In this document: positions 9,889 through 19,657 of the stretch, in pieces
How the letters are laid out: every line of letters starts with the position of its first letter
Numbering within the stretch: the first letter of the stretch is position 1
From: Mucilaginibacter sp.
GTDB taxonomy: Bacteria > Bacteroidota > Bacteroidia > Sphingobacteriales > Sphingobacteriaceae
Assembly (NCBI GenBank): GCA_028288285.1
Contig: JAQBNZ010000156.1
Coordinates: forward strand, 37,656 to 101,655
Reading direction: 5' to 3'
DNA: 64,000 nucleotides
Translations under genes and position numbers: made by a program
Notes under the pieces: model-generated
What the model was told of the DNA's origin: nothing
Seen by the model: only the letters and a program-made list of their open reading frames with translations
Databases searched by the model: none

Positions 9889-10992
9889 ATGAGAACTAAA
9901 AAGAAATTAAATCATAAACTTCCGGTTGTTGACAAAGTTGTATTGATAATAAATATTTTTGCGGTATTAGCGCTATTGTTGAGTTACCTGGCTCCAAGTA
10001 CCGATCCAAGGGATTTTTGGATAATAGCTGTTTTTGGTTTAGCGTATCAAGTAATATTACTGGTAAACATTTTATTCGTATTGTATTGGACGATTCGTTT
10101 AAAATGGTTTGTTTTTATTTCTACAATTTGCATTGTAATTGGCTTTAATGCAATTATTGCAAATTTTGGGTTTCATAAAATGACACAAAAAGAAATAAAA
10201 GAATCACCGGAAGACATTAGAATTATGCTTTATAACGTCCGTCAATTTATCGGATTAGGAATTAAAGAAAACGAACCTGACCAGAGAGATATTTTGAAAT
10301 TAATTAATGATAAACAACCCGATATAGTAAGTTTAATTGAATACACATCAAAACCATCTGATAGAGGAAGCATTTCAGATTCCCTAAAAAAATTATTAAA
10401 CACTAAATATGCTTTTTCTCAGCTTCATAAAAATAAAAATGGCGATTCTACAGGAATTGCAATTTTCAGTAAATACCCAATTATTAATTCGGGTTCGATA
10501 CCCGAAACTCGCTTTCTCAAAGTTGAAAATGTATTTGTTGATGTTAAACATAACAACAAAATTTTTAGAGTGTATAGTATTCATTTACTTGGCGTACACT
10601 TTAAAAAAGAAAAAACTAGTGTAAGCCATGGAAAAGTACATTTAAACGAATCCACACTTGTATTGGACAAATTAAAGATTGCTTTTATTAAAAGAAGTTA
10701 TCAGACAGCTATAATAAAAAGGCATCTTAACAACTGCAAATATCCATACGTAATATTAGGCGACCTTGACGATACACCGTTGTCTTTTACGGTAAATGAA
10801 TTAACTTATGGATTAAAAAATGCTTTTATTGAAAGAGGAACTGGCTTTGTAACAACCTATTATAACAAGTTTCCCAAACTCCAGATAGATTACATCTTAA
10901 CCAGTCCGGAATTTGATGTACTTAATTACCAGGCGCTTGATAAAAAGATATCAGATCACAAACCAATTATATCTGACGTGAAGCTTAATTAG
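9889..10992 (+). CDS. Membrane-anchored endonuclease/exonuclease/phosphatase-family protein
   Basis: A 367-aa protein with three hydrophobic segments in residues 15-105, then an EEP (DNase I/Mg-dependent phosphodiesterase fold) domain. Catalytic motifs visible are IRIMLYNVRQF, the Glu in VSLIEYTS, GDLDDTP (the usual Asn is Asp here) and the C-terminal SDHKPII. The catalytic domain is probably periplasmic, and homologues act on nucleic acids, phospholipids or other phosphodiesters. It is the only long plus-strand gene between the two minus-strand polysaccharide blocks, and its contribution to the locus is unclear. It ends 13 bases from the convergent WcaI-like gene. Confidence 0.82.
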   Translation: MRTKKKLNHKLPVVDKVVLIINIFAVLALLLSYLAPSTDPRDFWIIAVFGLAYQVILLVNILFVLYWTIRLKWFVFISTICIVIGFNAIIANFGFHKMTQKEIKESPEDIRIMLYNVRQFIGLGIKENEPDQRDILKLINDKQPDIVSLIEYTSKPSDRGSISDSLKKLLNTKYAFSQLHKNKNGDSTGIAIFSKYPIINSGSIPETRFLKVENVFVDVKHNNKIFRVYSIHLLGVHFKKEKTSVSHGKVHLNESTLVLDKLKIAFIKRSYQTAIIKRHLNNCKYPYVILGDLDDTPLSFTVNELTYGLKNAFIERGTGFVTTYYNKFPKLQIDYILTSPEFDVLNYQALDKKISDHKPIISDVKLN

Positions 10993-11005
10993 CACAAAGG
11001 TTTGA

Positions 11006-12259
11006 TCAACTTAAAAAATTACCTACAAAATCGTCCATAACCGTATCAACGTTTAAATATTTTGTAGCGTAATTACGGGCATTAATTCTCTTTTGTTCAA
11101 GGCTATCATCAAGTTTAATGCCTAATATAAGTTCAGTAAGCAACTTATGCTTACCCGGTTCAACTATGTAGCCAAAATCTTGTTCAATAACCATATCATA
11201 AAGTGATGTACCCTTTGATGCGGTTATGATGCTGGCACCCCCAACAGCTAAAATGGTTGTTAGTTTAGAAGGCATAACCAAGTCACCGGCATTCGCTTTT
11301 TGCAATACCAAATGCAAATCGGCCATATTAAGAAACTCATTAAATATCTCCTTTACCTGTACAGATAAAAAACTAATATTACTTAACTTTTTCCTTTTAG
11401 CCTGCTCAATAATCAATTCGTTATATGGCCCTGATGAGCAAATAACAAACTTAATATGCTTATGATTTTGTTGTTGTAATTGTTCGGCAGTAACTAAAAT
11501 TCCCTCGAGCCCTTGTTTTACTCCAACAGCGCCAGAGTACAACAAAACAATATCATTAGAATGGAAACCCCATTTATCTTTAAGCAAATGCCTGTCTGGA
11601 ATGGGGAAATAATCACCTGTATCAACCCAGTTAGGAAAAAACACAATATCGCGGTTAACTTTCGATTTGATTTTTTTTATCATACCTTCAGATATGCTGC
11701 TTACATAATCGGCACCAAATAATATATTATACTCTACCTTAAATAAACCTGCTAATATCCTTTTTCTTGAAAAAAATTTAAGATCACGCGCGGCCTCTAT
11801 CTGCATATCCTGAATATGATAAAGTAGTTTACCGCCCTTTAGCTTTCTGAATATTAATCCCAGGTAAGCCAGGTGAAATGGAGGAGCAACAGTGATAATA
11901 AGATCATATTTCTTTTTTGAAATTATCAGCTTAAATATCATTAAGAATTTTGAAAGCCAGTAAGAAAAATCTTGTACGGCCCTTTGTTTACCTGTAGGGT
12001 CTTTAGGGATGTATGATGGGCAACGATATATAGTTAGATCAGGCTTACCTTCTCCAACATACATCAGCTCCTTTTTATACCACAAGTTATTATATGGTGC
12101 CTGTACTTTCCAATAGGGGTAATATGGAAAAGTTGTAATTACAGTACAATCATAACCATGATTCGCAAGCCAGAGCAGCATTTCTCCATTATATTTTCCA
12201 ATGCCAATAGGTTCAGGTGAAAAATTGTGACTTATTAACAGAATTTTCTTCTTGTTCAT
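11006..12259 (-). CDS. wcaI: WcaI-family colanic-acid-type glycosyltransferase
   Basis: A 417-aa GT4 enzyme of the WcaI group. The N-terminus ILLISHNFSPEPIGIGKYN and the VITTFPYYPYWK segment are characteristic of WcaI proteins. LLYHIQDMQ and FFPNWVDTGDYFP follow in the middle, and the C-terminal donor domain has VLLYSGAVGVKQGLEGIL and VMPSKLTTILAVGG. In colanic acid clusters WcaI adds a sugar, reported as fucose, to the lipid-linked intermediate, which fits the gmd-fcl pair in this locus. The gene is preceded by a 162-base gap with no recognised site and ends convergent with the EEP gene. Confidence 0.85.
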   Translation of the reverse strand: MNKKKILLISHNFSPEPIGIGKYNGEMLLWLANHGYDCTVITTFPYYPYWKVQAPYNNLWYKKELMYVGEGKPDLTIYRCPSYIPKDPTGKQRAVQDFSYWLSKFLMIFKLIISKKKYDLIITVAPPFHLAYLGLIFRKLKGGKLLYHIQDMQIEAARDLKFFSRKRILAGLFKVEYNILFGADYVSSISEGMIKKIKSKVNRDIVFFPNWVDTGDYFPIPDRHLLKDKWGFHSNDIVLLYSGAVGVKQGLEGILVTAEQLQQQNHKHIKFVICSSGPYNELIIEQAKRKKLSNISFLSVQVKEIFNEFLNMADLHLVLQKANAGDLVMPSKLTTILAVGGASIITASKGTSLYDMVIEQDFGYIVEPGKHKLLTELILGIKLDDSLEQKRINARNYATKYLNVDTVMDDFVGNFLS

Positions 12260-12421
12260 TTATTAATTAGGGGCTTCGGCTGATAACTGCATAGTCATTG
12301 AGAAAAGTAGAAGGAATAAAACTTTAACATAAAAAAATGCGAATCAACGTTTTATTTAAACTACTTTTTTAAAATAGCTATTATTCTGCTAAAATAACAA
12401 ATTAATTCTTGCTATACGGCT

Positions 12422-13297
12422 TCAGTGCTTCTTATCTGTAACGGAGCTTATAAATATATCGGTTTGTTTGTTTTTTATATTATCAGATAAAATTTCCTTA
12501 GTTTTAAGTACTATAAAATATTCATATATCGATTGCATTATGGCATAAGTTATACCTGCGGTACCATCAATAAAAGCCCCTCGTATAAACATCATATAAA
12601 ACCACTTAATTATTGGCCTGCCCGGCAGTTTATAAAAAAGCCCTTTTTGGTGATAGCGTTTTTCGCTAAAATCTTTGCTAAAAAGTGCCTTTTTTATTGA
12701 AAACTCTTTCCCGATTCCTATTTCATCAATACGCATTGCCGCTTCCATATCAGCATAATTTAAATGGCGGTTAAACCAAAATTTAAACCCTTTGCTAAAA
12801 GGATAATGATCTAAATAACCATCTGCCCGCCCAACCGAACCTTGTGGTAATGAAACCGGGTTCACCAACCGTTTATAATGCATTTTTCCGGGCCTGAATA
12901 ACCGGATATAAAATGGTGAGATTTGTGCATGTTTTAACCAAACACCGTTCCATGCAAAATCCCGGCGTCTAATTTCATAAGCTACGTGTTCGCTTTTTTG
13001 CAAATTCAACAGTTGTAACGAAATATATAAGCTTTCTGATACCCGTTCATCAGCATCAATATATAATACCCAGGGATACTTAAAATTAATATTCTTTAAT
13101 CCCCAATTTTGATGTGCCGACCAATTATCAAATTTTCGCTGTGTGATTTTTGCACCAGCGCTGGTTGCTAATTCAACTGTTTTGTCATCACTAAAAGAAT
13201 CATAAACATGTATATCATCGCACCACTTTACTGATGCAAGACATCCCGGCAAGTCTTGCTCTTCGTTTTTGGTGAGTATTAAAACAGATATCATCAA
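12422..13297 (-). CDS. GT2 glycosyltransferase, WaaE/KdtX-like
   Basis: A 291-aa GT2 enzyme of the WaaE/KdtX type, known for beta-1,4-glucosyl transfer to lipopolysaccharide core and also found in exopolysaccharide loci. It shows ISVLILTKNEEQDLPGCL, the HVYDSFSDDKTVELA nucleotide-binding segment, WVLYIDADERVS (DxD) and an EIRRRDFAWNGVWLKH acceptor-side stretch. The sequence ends with hydrophobic segments FYMMFIRGAFIDG and AIMQSIYEYFIVL, suggesting membrane association. It follows the WcaF-like gene in the same direction with a 13-base gap. Confidence 0.9.
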   Translation of the reverse strand: MMISVLILTKNEEQDLPGCLASVKWCDDIHVYDSFSDDKTVELATSAGAKITQRKFDNWSAHQNWGLKNINFKYPWVLYIDADERVSESLYISLQLLNLQKSEHVAYEIRRRDFAWNGVWLKHAQISPFYIRLFRPGKMHYKRLVNPVSLPQGSVGRADGYLDHYPFSKGFKFWFNRHLNYADMEAAMRIDEIGIGKEFSIKKALFSKDFSEKRYHQKGLFYKLPGRPIIKWFYMMFIRGAFIDGTAGITYAIMQSIYEYFIVLKTKEILSDNIKNKQTDIFISSVTDKKH

Positions 13298-13310
13298 AAT
13301 AGTACAAAAA

Positions 13311-13853
13311 TTAATTTATAACCCGTGCTTTAAGGGGTTTACATGGGTGACCCGAGCACACCATCCATTCCGGCATATCATTTACAACTACTGATCTTGC
13401 ACCAATTACGCAACCGTTTGCAATGGTTACACCCGGGTGTATAAATGCCTCAGCTGCTACCCATACATTAGCACCAATATAAATTGGCTTTGTAACTAAA
13501 GGCATGCCTGCATCTGTATAATCATGGGTGCCTGTACATATATTTACGCCTTGTGATATCACAGCCCTTTGGCCAATGGTTATTTTCCCTTGCGAGTAGA
13601 GTATTGCGCCGCTGCCTACACCGCATTCATCATGCAATTCTAAATTCCATGGCGCCCATATCCTTACGCCAGGATAAACATGTACTCCATTACCTATTTT
13701 TGCGCCAAAACAACGCAAAATAAAAGAGCGCCAGCCATGCAATGATTTGGGTGAATATCTAAAAAACAGGAGATACACCAAACTCCATATAACTCTTGCA
13801 ATACGGTTATTGATTGAAAAAGATGGACCGGTTAATGTATCTTGATTAACCAT
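13311..13853 (-). CDS. wcaF: WcaF-like colanic-acid-type acetyltransferase
   Basis: A 180-aa hexapeptide-repeat acetyltransferase of the WcaF group. The N-terminal RVIWSLVYLLFFRYSPKSLH and WRSFILRCFGAKIG pattern is typical of WcaF, followed by beta-helix coils, the active-site His in CTGTHDY, and the C-terminal GHPCKPLKARVI. In colanic acid synthesis such enzymes acetylate a fucosyl residue, consistent with gmd, fcl and wcaI homologues in the same window. It lies between two glycosyltransferase genes on the same strand. Confidence 0.88.
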   Translation of the reverse strand: MVNQDTLTGPSFSINNRIARVIWSLVYLLFFRYSPKSLHGWRSFILRCFGAKIGNGVHVYPGVRIWAPWNLELHDECGVGSGAILYSQGKITIGQRAVISQGVNICTGTHDYTDAGMPLVTKPIYIGANVWVAAEAFIHPGVTIANGCVIGARSVVVNDMPEWMVCSGHPCKPLKARVIN

Positions 13854-13946
13854 GGTATGAATTACCGTTTAAACACAACATAATACTTAGTACAATACTA
13901 ATAATTATATCGTATGTTTTTAACCGTCCTGCTCGCATATATAAAT

Positions 13947-15155
13947 TTATATACTTATTGAATTAATAAAGGCAATTGATGCTGGCCCTATATGGAAATT
14001 ATTTTGATAGGTCTCAAGCGCACGTTTACCCATTTCATTTTGCTTACCTGCAGATAAACTTACCCACTCATTTAGCATATTTTGGGTTCCTTCAAGAGTA
14101 TCGGCAGCAACAATTGCACCACCGCCGGCTTCTATCTCCTTCCATATATTTATTTGGTGCGATATAAGTACCGGTTTTTTACATGCCATTGCCTCAACTA
14201 CAGCAATGCCAAAATTTTCCTGGTGACTTGGCAATACAAAAGCTTCGCAGCCATAAAGCCCTCCCCATTTACAGTCGCCGGTAAGCATGCCGGTAAAAAA
14301 AATACTATTTTTTAACGTGGGATACGACGCTAACAGCCTAACCATTTTTGCTCCGTATAAACTATTTAAACCTGGACCCGCTATAACCAGCTTTGGGTAT
14401 TCTCTTTTTTCGGCCAATGCTTTATTAACAGTGTTGGCATATGCTTTTATTAACAGGTCAACACCTTTTTTTTTATGTATACGGCTTAAAAATAATAAGT
14501 AGGGCTTATCTTTTACTTCCGGACATTGCGCTAAAAATTCCCCTCTCATTCCCTCAGAATATACGGGTGGAGGGGTGATACCATAGCCAACATTGACCTC
14601 TTTTTTAGGATGATACGGGTGAAATGACTTGCGGGCCAGCATAAGCTCGGTTGCGCAGGTAAACAATATGCCGTCAGCCCCGTTTACAACCTTGTTCTCT
14701 ATAAGTTTCCAGTAAAACCAGTTACGTATCGCTTTTATCCTTCTATTGGATGCGTTTTGGAAATATGGATCAAGCATGCCATGGGGCATTATAAAAACTT
14801 TGGGTACACGTATTTCAGGGTTGCGCTTAGCCTGCTTTTTAATAGTTTGAATTGCACTCCAGCCTGCGTAACTTGGATAAATCCATAATCCGTTTATAAC
14901 AACTACATCAAACCTGCCAAGGTTAGCAAGCAGCCACGGTCTTAAACGGGGCGCATAATGCCATGTACCAATTGCCGGCCCCAAAGCATGTATTATAAAA
15001 TCATCTGATCCTAAAAAAGGAGTTTCCGGGTCATCCAGACTAACAACTTCACGGTTTATGCCATAACGCACAATTTCGGGATTACTATTACGTATCCCCT
15101 GGCAGGGCCCACCGCTAATGGGGTTCATGGTGGCAATAATGTGCAATAGTTTCAT
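13947..15155 (-). CDS. GT4 family glycosyltransferase
   Basis: A 402-aa retaining GT-B enzyme. The N-terminus has MKLLHIIATMNPISGGPCQGI with the Gly-rich loop, then VINGLWIYPSY and FIMPHGMLDPYF, which are common in exopolysaccharide GT4 enzymes. The donor domain shows LLFLSRIHKKKGVDLLI, LVIAGPG, and the E-x7-E motif in LPSHQENFGIAVVEAMAC. It is predicted to elongate the repeat unit in the cytoplasm. It is 20 bases downstream of the acetyltransferase at 15176-15838, in the same run. Specificity is unknown. Confidence 0.92.
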   Translation of the reverse strand: MKLLHIIATMNPISGGPCQGIRNSNPEIVRYGINREVVSLDDPETPFLGSDDFIIHALGPAIGTWHYAPRLRPWLLANLGRFDVVVINGLWIYPSYAGWSAIQTIKKQAKRNPEIRVPKVFIMPHGMLDPYFQNASNRRIKAIRNWFYWKLIENKVVNGADGILFTCATELMLARKSFHPYHPKKEVNVGYGITPPPVYSEGMRGEFLAQCPEVKDKPYLLFLSRIHKKKGVDLLIKAYANTVNKALAEKREYPKLVIAGPGLNSLYGAKMVRLLASYPTLKNSIFFTGMLTGDCKWGGLYGCEAFVLPSHQENFGIAVVEAMACKKPVLISHQINIWKEIEAGGGAIVAADTLEGTQNMLNEWVSLSAGKQNEMGKRALETYQNNFHIGPASIAFINSISI

Positions 15156-15175
15156 TGTTTACCTCCTATTAAATA

Positions 15176-15838
15176 TTAGTAAACAAACCCGTTTGCACGT
15201 GTAAAATATTTGGCGTCGGCGGGTATTTGCTGTAGCGCTTTTGCGGGCACACCACCATACATCATCCACTTATCAGTAAATTTTTTATTAAGTAATGATT
15301 TAGCTCCCAATACCGAGCAGGATGGAAGTTCGGCCCCACCCAGCATAACTACATTGGTGCCCACAAAAGTATACTCACCAATAACAATTTTATCACTGTG
15401 CTGCCTGTTCTCTATCACATCTATTGAATGAGTAAGAAATTGCGACTGGTAGCCGGCAATTGTTGTAAAACGACCTATTTCAATAACATTAGTGCAATCA
15501 AAATGATGGTTTTTTGTGACAGCAGAATTATCGCCCATAATAAATAACGACCGCCTTAGTGTTTGATGACCAAAATGCGGGGAGTTTGTGTTGGATGGGA
15601 AACCTGTTATCCAGTTGCCACGAGCTATTGAAGCTTTGGTGCCCATTTCAATTTGGTCAAGGTGTATGGCTATATTAAAGTGGCCTATCTTTGCGCCCTC
15701 CTTCATGATTAATTTGCCAGGGTATATCCATGATAAGCCTATTCTGGCTGTGGGGTGAATAACATATCCAAACCAATGTTGCAGAGCAACGCGCCTTAAT
15801 GACCACGGAAGTATAAAAGCAAGTATTTTTAAAAACAT
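15176..15838 (-). CDS. Hexapeptide-repeat acyltransferase
   Basis: A 220-aa left-handed beta-helix protein with an N-terminal hydrophobic stretch (LKILAFILPWSLRRVAL) and coils from about residue 30. The pattern is less regular than in its paralogues, but includes KNHHFDCTNVIEIGRF, IVIGEYTFVGTNVVMLGGAEL and the closure YGGVPAKALQQIP. It probably acetylates a sugar or glycan, and the N-terminal segment may tether it to the membrane. It lies between the GT9 gene and a GT4 gene with gaps of about 20 bases. Substrate unknown. Confidence 0.82.
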   Translation of the reverse strand: MFLKILAFILPWSLRRVALQHWFGYVIHPTARIGLSWIYPGKLIMKEGAKIGHFNIAIHLDQIEMGTKASIARGNWITGFPSNTNSPHFGHQTLRRSLFIMGDNSAVTKNHHFDCTNVIEIGRFTTIAGYQSQFLTHSIDVIENRQHSDKIVIGEYTFVGTNVVMLGGAELPSCSVLGAKSLLNKKFTDKWMMYGGVPAKALQQIPADAKYFTRANGFVY

Positions 15839-15856
15839 ACTATAGTAAATATAAAC

Positions 15857-16960
15857 TTAATAGCTGTATTTGGCTTCTGTATTATTTAAAGTTTCTGTTA
15901 CAGCATTAAGCACTTCATCTACCGTGATAGATAATATGCATTTTTTTTGCTGCACTATACACTCCTCCAAACCACAACCTGCACAATCAGTTTTATGGTA
16001 TATAATTTTGTTGAAATTATCTCTCGGATACCATTGCCCTGGAAAATTCCTGGCCGAGTAAATAGCAACAATAGGTACCCCTACTGCCGCTGCCAGATGC
16101 ATTGGCCCGCTATCGTGCCCAATAAATATACGCGCTTTTTGCAAAACCGCGCCTGATACCCTTGGCGAAGTTTTGCCGCATAAATTAATACCTGTGCCTC
16201 CCCAGGCTTCAATACATTTATAAGAACGGCCAGCCTCCTCCGGCGAACCCACCATTACTAATTGCCAATCGGGATATTGTAATTTTAAATCCTTAAAAAA
16301 CCTACTCCAATTATCCTGTTCCCAATCGTTTGATTGCCTTTTGGTACCTACACTGGCGGCTATAATTGGTTTGCCGGAAAGGCATTTTTGTAAAGCGGCA
16401 CTTGCTAACAAGTTCTCCTCGTCATTAAAATGCATATCCCAGTAAAAATCACTTCCAAGATCAATTGGCCCTAAAGTTTCCAATCTGCGGGTAAGGCGTG
16501 CGGCTTCCCATTCAAAATCACCGGTTTTAAGGTCAACTGCTAATTCATAATCAGCCCTTACAGTTGGGAACCCTATCAGTTTTGATATACCTGCCGACCG
16601 GAAAAACAAATTATCCCTCAACACCGCCAGTTTTGTTAAGCGTAAGTCTTTTAAAATTCTTGTAGTGGAAAGGTTAATAACAATATCTATTTTTTGTTGT
16701 CTTATCTCTTTCCAAACCGCATATAAAACTCGCGGGCTCCTGGTGCCTGATGGATAATTTATAACCCTGTCAAAATAATAATCGCTGCTCAATACACTTT
16801 CTAATGCAGGCGCCTTGGATGTAATAGGGCGGTTGGTGAGCAATGTAATATCGGCATCAGGGTATATTTCACGTACCTTATTAAAAACGGGTAAAGCAAC
16901 AATAGTATCACCAAGGCTGCCTATCCTGTAAAGTAAAATCCGTTTACGGTGTACATCCAT
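15857..16960 (-). CDS. GT9 (heptosyltransferase-family) glycosyltransferase
   Basis: A 367-aa member of the ADP-heptose:LPS heptosyltransferase family. The N-terminal RILLYRIGSLGDTIVALPVF contains the conserved GSLGD motif; the donor-side motif GHDSGPMHLAAAVGVPIVAIY and an upstream IIAASVGTKRQSNDW strand follow. A C-terminal CAGCGLEECIVQQKKC cluster has four Cys, as in many GT9 proteins. These enzymes transfer heptose, or in polysaccharide loci other sugars, at the inner membrane. It is unusual but not rare in exopolysaccharide loci. It is flanked by a Wzy/WaaL-like gene and an acetyltransferase. Confidence 0.88.
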   Translation of the reverse strand: MDVHRKRILLYRIGSLGDTIVALPVFNKVREIYPDADITLLTNRPITSKAPALESVLSSDYYFDRVINYPSGTRSPRVLYAVWKEIRQQKIDIVINLSTTRILKDLRLTKLAVLRDNLFFRSAGISKLIGFPTVRADYELAVDLKTGDFEWEAARLTRRLETLGPIDLGSDFYWDMHFNDEENLLASAALQKCLSGKPIIAASVGTKRQSNDWEQDNWSRFFKDLKLQYPDWQLVMVGSPEEAGRSYKCIEAWGGTGINLCGKTSPRVSGAVLQKARIFIGHDSGPMHLAAAVGVPIVAIYSARNFPGQWYPRDNFNKIIYHKTDCAGCGLEECIVQQKKCILSITVDEVLNAVTETLNNTEAKYSY

Positions 16961-17007
16961 ACTACGGTAATTTAAAAGCTAATTTAACCTTTGCCGGATA
17001 TGTTATG

Positions 17008-18375
17008 CTAATTTTCATTATCAGCAGCAGGAATTTCAATTTTCAATGAAGAAATTAATAACCCGCCAATTAAAGTAGAAAACCCTAAAGTTGTAGGCTG
17101 CGCCCATTGGCTTTGGGCAATAAATACAAATGCCATACTTAAAATTATCCAGGGCAGAATATCTTTTACCGCGAGCCTACTAAAACTTAGCCATGCAGCT
17201 TTTATACAAAACGATAAGCGTATCATTATGACCATAATACCCATAATGGTTCCCATCTCTCCAATTAACCTGCCCCACTCTTCTTCAGCAATTAAAAAGT
17301 CTACGTTACCTGTAAGTAATTTAGCGCCAACGTTGGTTCCCATCCCAATCCCATATCCAAAAAATGGCTGGTTTGTTTGCTGTACAGCTCCTAATAATCC
17401 ACCTAAAAAGCGGTTGCCTAATGTGCCCTCTAATCCACCCTCGCTAACACTTGCATCAGTATAGCGGGATACAAGTGCTTCCGTTGATTTTTGGAAAAAA
17501 TCCAATTTGTTTAACAACATAATGGCGATAGTTATACCTATTCCCGCCAGTAACATCTGGCCTATGTATCTTGGGTTTTTTGATACAGATATAAACGCAA
17601 AAAACACTGTTATAACTATTTGGAATATTAGTGTACGGCTAATTGAAAGTGGTACTGATGCAATTAAACAAATTGATGCTGCAATGAGTAATATGCGATT
17701 AACGCCTGATGGGTTAAGCCAAAAATAAATCACAAACAAGCCCACAACCGACCAAAACTGTGTATTACCACTGGTAAAGGAAAAAGTTCCCGGCGGGCGA
17801 AAATAGCCCAATGCACCTGAGAAACCACCACCGGAAAGGTCACCTCCTACCCCACGGTTAATAAATGAAGTTTGCGGGCTATAAAACTGAACAGCGATAA
17901 GCAATAACATGGGAATAGATATAGCCAGCATCATTTTACCAAATTTGATAACATCATCCCGGTTAAATATACTGCCTATTAAAAACATTAAAGGAAAATG
18001 AATAAGCAATATTCGGGTTCCGTAAATGGCCACAGCCATACTACCATGTCCTATAGTTATGGCTATAAAGAAGGCAAAAATCGACACGATAATCATGCTC
18101 CACACATAGTTATTGGAGGGAAAAAGTCCGTTTTTTATGGCCACAAAAAGCATCCAGATAGCAACAGGATCTCTTACAATTAATAATGGAGCAGCTAATT
18201 GGGGTAATCCCCATTTACGAATAGCACCTTCAGTTAGCAGTAAAATAATATATACCCAAACCCCTTTTTTTAAAAGTTCTATAACGGCTTCCTTTTTAAG
18301 AATAACTCTTAACCTCCGCTCGTTCATAACAGGATTAAATGGAATGGCTGTATCGGGGTTTAGTTCTACGTTCAT
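17008..18375 (-). CDS. O-antigen ligase/polymerase-like membrane protein
   Basis: A 455-aa protein with about eleven to twelve hydrophobic segments and a larger extracytoplasmic region around residues 290-350 (FQKSTEALVSRYTDAS, GNRFLGGLLGAVQQT), where Wzy_C/WaaL proteins carry their functional loop. The LGYFRPPGTFSFTSGN stretch resembles EpsE/exosortase-associated and O-antigen polymerase-like proteins of Bacteroidota. It is either the polymerase of the repeat unit or a ligase; the second candidate is at 7693-8952. It lies within the minus-strand run between a GT4 gene and the GT9 gene. Confidence 0.75.
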   Translation of the reverse strand: MNVELNPDTAIPFNPVMNERRLRVILKKEAVIELLKKGVWVYIILLLTEGAIRKWGLPQLAAPLLIVRDPVAIWMLFVAIKNGLFPSNNYVWSMIIVSIFAFFIAITIGHGSMAVAIYGTRILLIHFPLMFLIGSIFNRDDVIKFGKMMLAISIPMLLLIAVQFYSPQTSFINRGVGGDLSGGGFSGALGYFRPPGTFSFTSGNTQFWSVVGLFVIYFWLNPSGVNRILLIAASICLIASVPLSISRTLIFQIVITVFFAFISVSKNPRYIGQMLLAGIGITIAIMLLNKLDFFQKSTEALVSRYTDASVSEGGLEGTLGNRFLGGLLGAVQQTNQPFFGYGIGMGTNVGAKLLTGNVDFLIAEEEWGRLIGEMGTIMGIMVIMIRLSFCIKAAWLSFSRLAVKDILPWIILSMAFVFIAQSQWAQPTTLGFSTLIGGLLISSLKIEIPAADNEN

Positions 18376-18407
18376 TAATTATTTGGGTACTATTATTCAC
18401 CCCGAAA

Positions 18408-19643
18408 TTAGTAATTATTATAAATAATTGCTTCGGCTAATTCTTTTCCATAAACATGCCATGGCCTTAGCCTTGCAGTTTCCATTGCGGCTTTACCGGC
18501 ATTGGCAATCAATTGCGGTTGTTGCAACAACTTCTCAATAGCATGTTGTATGTCTTGTTCATCCCCCGCTTTTATCAACCAGCCATTATTATCATGCTCA
18601 ATCACATCTGGCCCGGCAGTACGTTCTGTTGTAATAACCGGTGTACCTTGTGCCATAGCCTCTGTTATAACCAAACCAAATCCTTCAAATAATGACGGAA
18701 ATACTAAAACATCATGTTCCTTCATTATTTTAAGTATGCCGGCGTGCGGCAAACTGGGTATCCATTTATGCCTGGCTAATTCAGTATCTAAAGCAGGGCA
18801 ATCATTACCGGTTTTGCTGCCTACAATAGTTAATTCAACATGCCGGCCAAGTTTATTAACCGCCGCAAAAAGATCAGCTATTCCCTTACGCTGCGAAAGG
18901 CCTCCAACAAATAATAACTTTAGTGGCCTGCCTGTTACATTATCATATTCTTTAATAGCACCCACAACCGGAAAACCGTATGGAATCACTTTAACCGGGG
19001 CAAGTATACCCGGATAAGCATTTAAAGTTTTAGCGGTAAACGAACTGGCAACAAAAATGCGGTCGGCAAGCTTAAGTTCTTGATCTTTGCGGGCCAATTT
19101 AATTTCCGAATCTTTAAATGTAGTTAATGTGGCTGCCCATTCCGGCCATCGTGCGGCTTCGTTTTTTAACAATTCGTGTCCTGCGCGCCAGTAACCTATA
19201 GGCAAATCATAAAGGCATTTTAAGCCCAATATTTTTGCTTGCCTAAATGAGTACCCGGCAGCGTCTTCATAAGCATATATAGCGTTGGCATTTGCATATT
19301 TACGCATGTATGCGGCTACCTCTCTATCCAAACTTTTATATATGGCATCAATACTAAATATACCAGTTTCATGTGTAGTAAAACTTGTTAACCCCGTCTT
19401 TAATGCTACAAGTCTTCCGGCTTCACGCCACGGCGATAAATGGGTATATGGTTTCAACCGGGCATCAACCCTTCTTCTACGTATTTCTGATAAAGGGCCG
19501 ATAACTCCTAACCCATCTAAAAAAGTACCCGGAAAACTGGCTATAGCTGTATAGAATGCAGCTAATATACCGGCATCATACATACCGTTAACCGCGGCCC
19601 GTACAAAGGCATTACCAGTAGGGTGAGCAATTATTAATTTCAT
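18408..19643 (-). CDS. GT4 family glycosyltransferase
   Basis: A 411-aa GT-B retaining enzyme. The start MKLIIAHPTGNAFVRAAVNGM is unusual for GT4 but common in Bacteroidota exopolysaccharide loci. The donor domain is canonical: KLLFVGGLSQRKGIADLF, VELTIVGSKTG and the E-x7-E motif in VFPSLFEGFGLVITEAMAQ, then GTPVITTERTAGPDVI. It is higher in GC than the Wzy-like gene at 7693-8952, so the locus is mosaic in composition. It is 14 bases downstream of the acetyltransferase gene at 19658-20251. Specificity unknown. Confidence 0.92.
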   Translation of the reverse strand: MKLIIAHPTGNAFVRAAVNGMYDAGILAAFYTAIASFPGTFLDGLGVIGPLSEIRRRRVDARLKPYTHLSPWREAGRLVALKTGLTSFTTHETGIFSIDAIYKSLDREVAAYMRKYANANAIYAYEDAAGYSFRQAKILGLKCLYDLPIGYWRAGHELLKNEAARWPEWAATLTTFKDSEIKLARKDQELKLADRIFVASSFTAKTLNAYPGILAPVKVIPYGFPVVGAIKEYDNVTGRPLKLLFVGGLSQRKGIADLFAAVNKLGRHVELTIVGSKTGNDCPALDTELARHKWIPSLPHAGILKIMKEHDVLVFPSLFEGFGLVITEAMAQGTPVITTERTAGPDVIEHDNNGWLIKAGDEQDIQHAIEKLLQQPQLIANAGKAAMETARLRPWHVYGKELAEAIIYNNY

Positions 19644-19657
19644 TTATCTGTATTAAT

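Noticed and set aside
15949..16000. Four Cys cluster in the GT9 protein as an iron-sulfur site
   Set aside because: Similar Cys clusters occur in ordinary GT9 family members, so it is not evidence of a special redox function.
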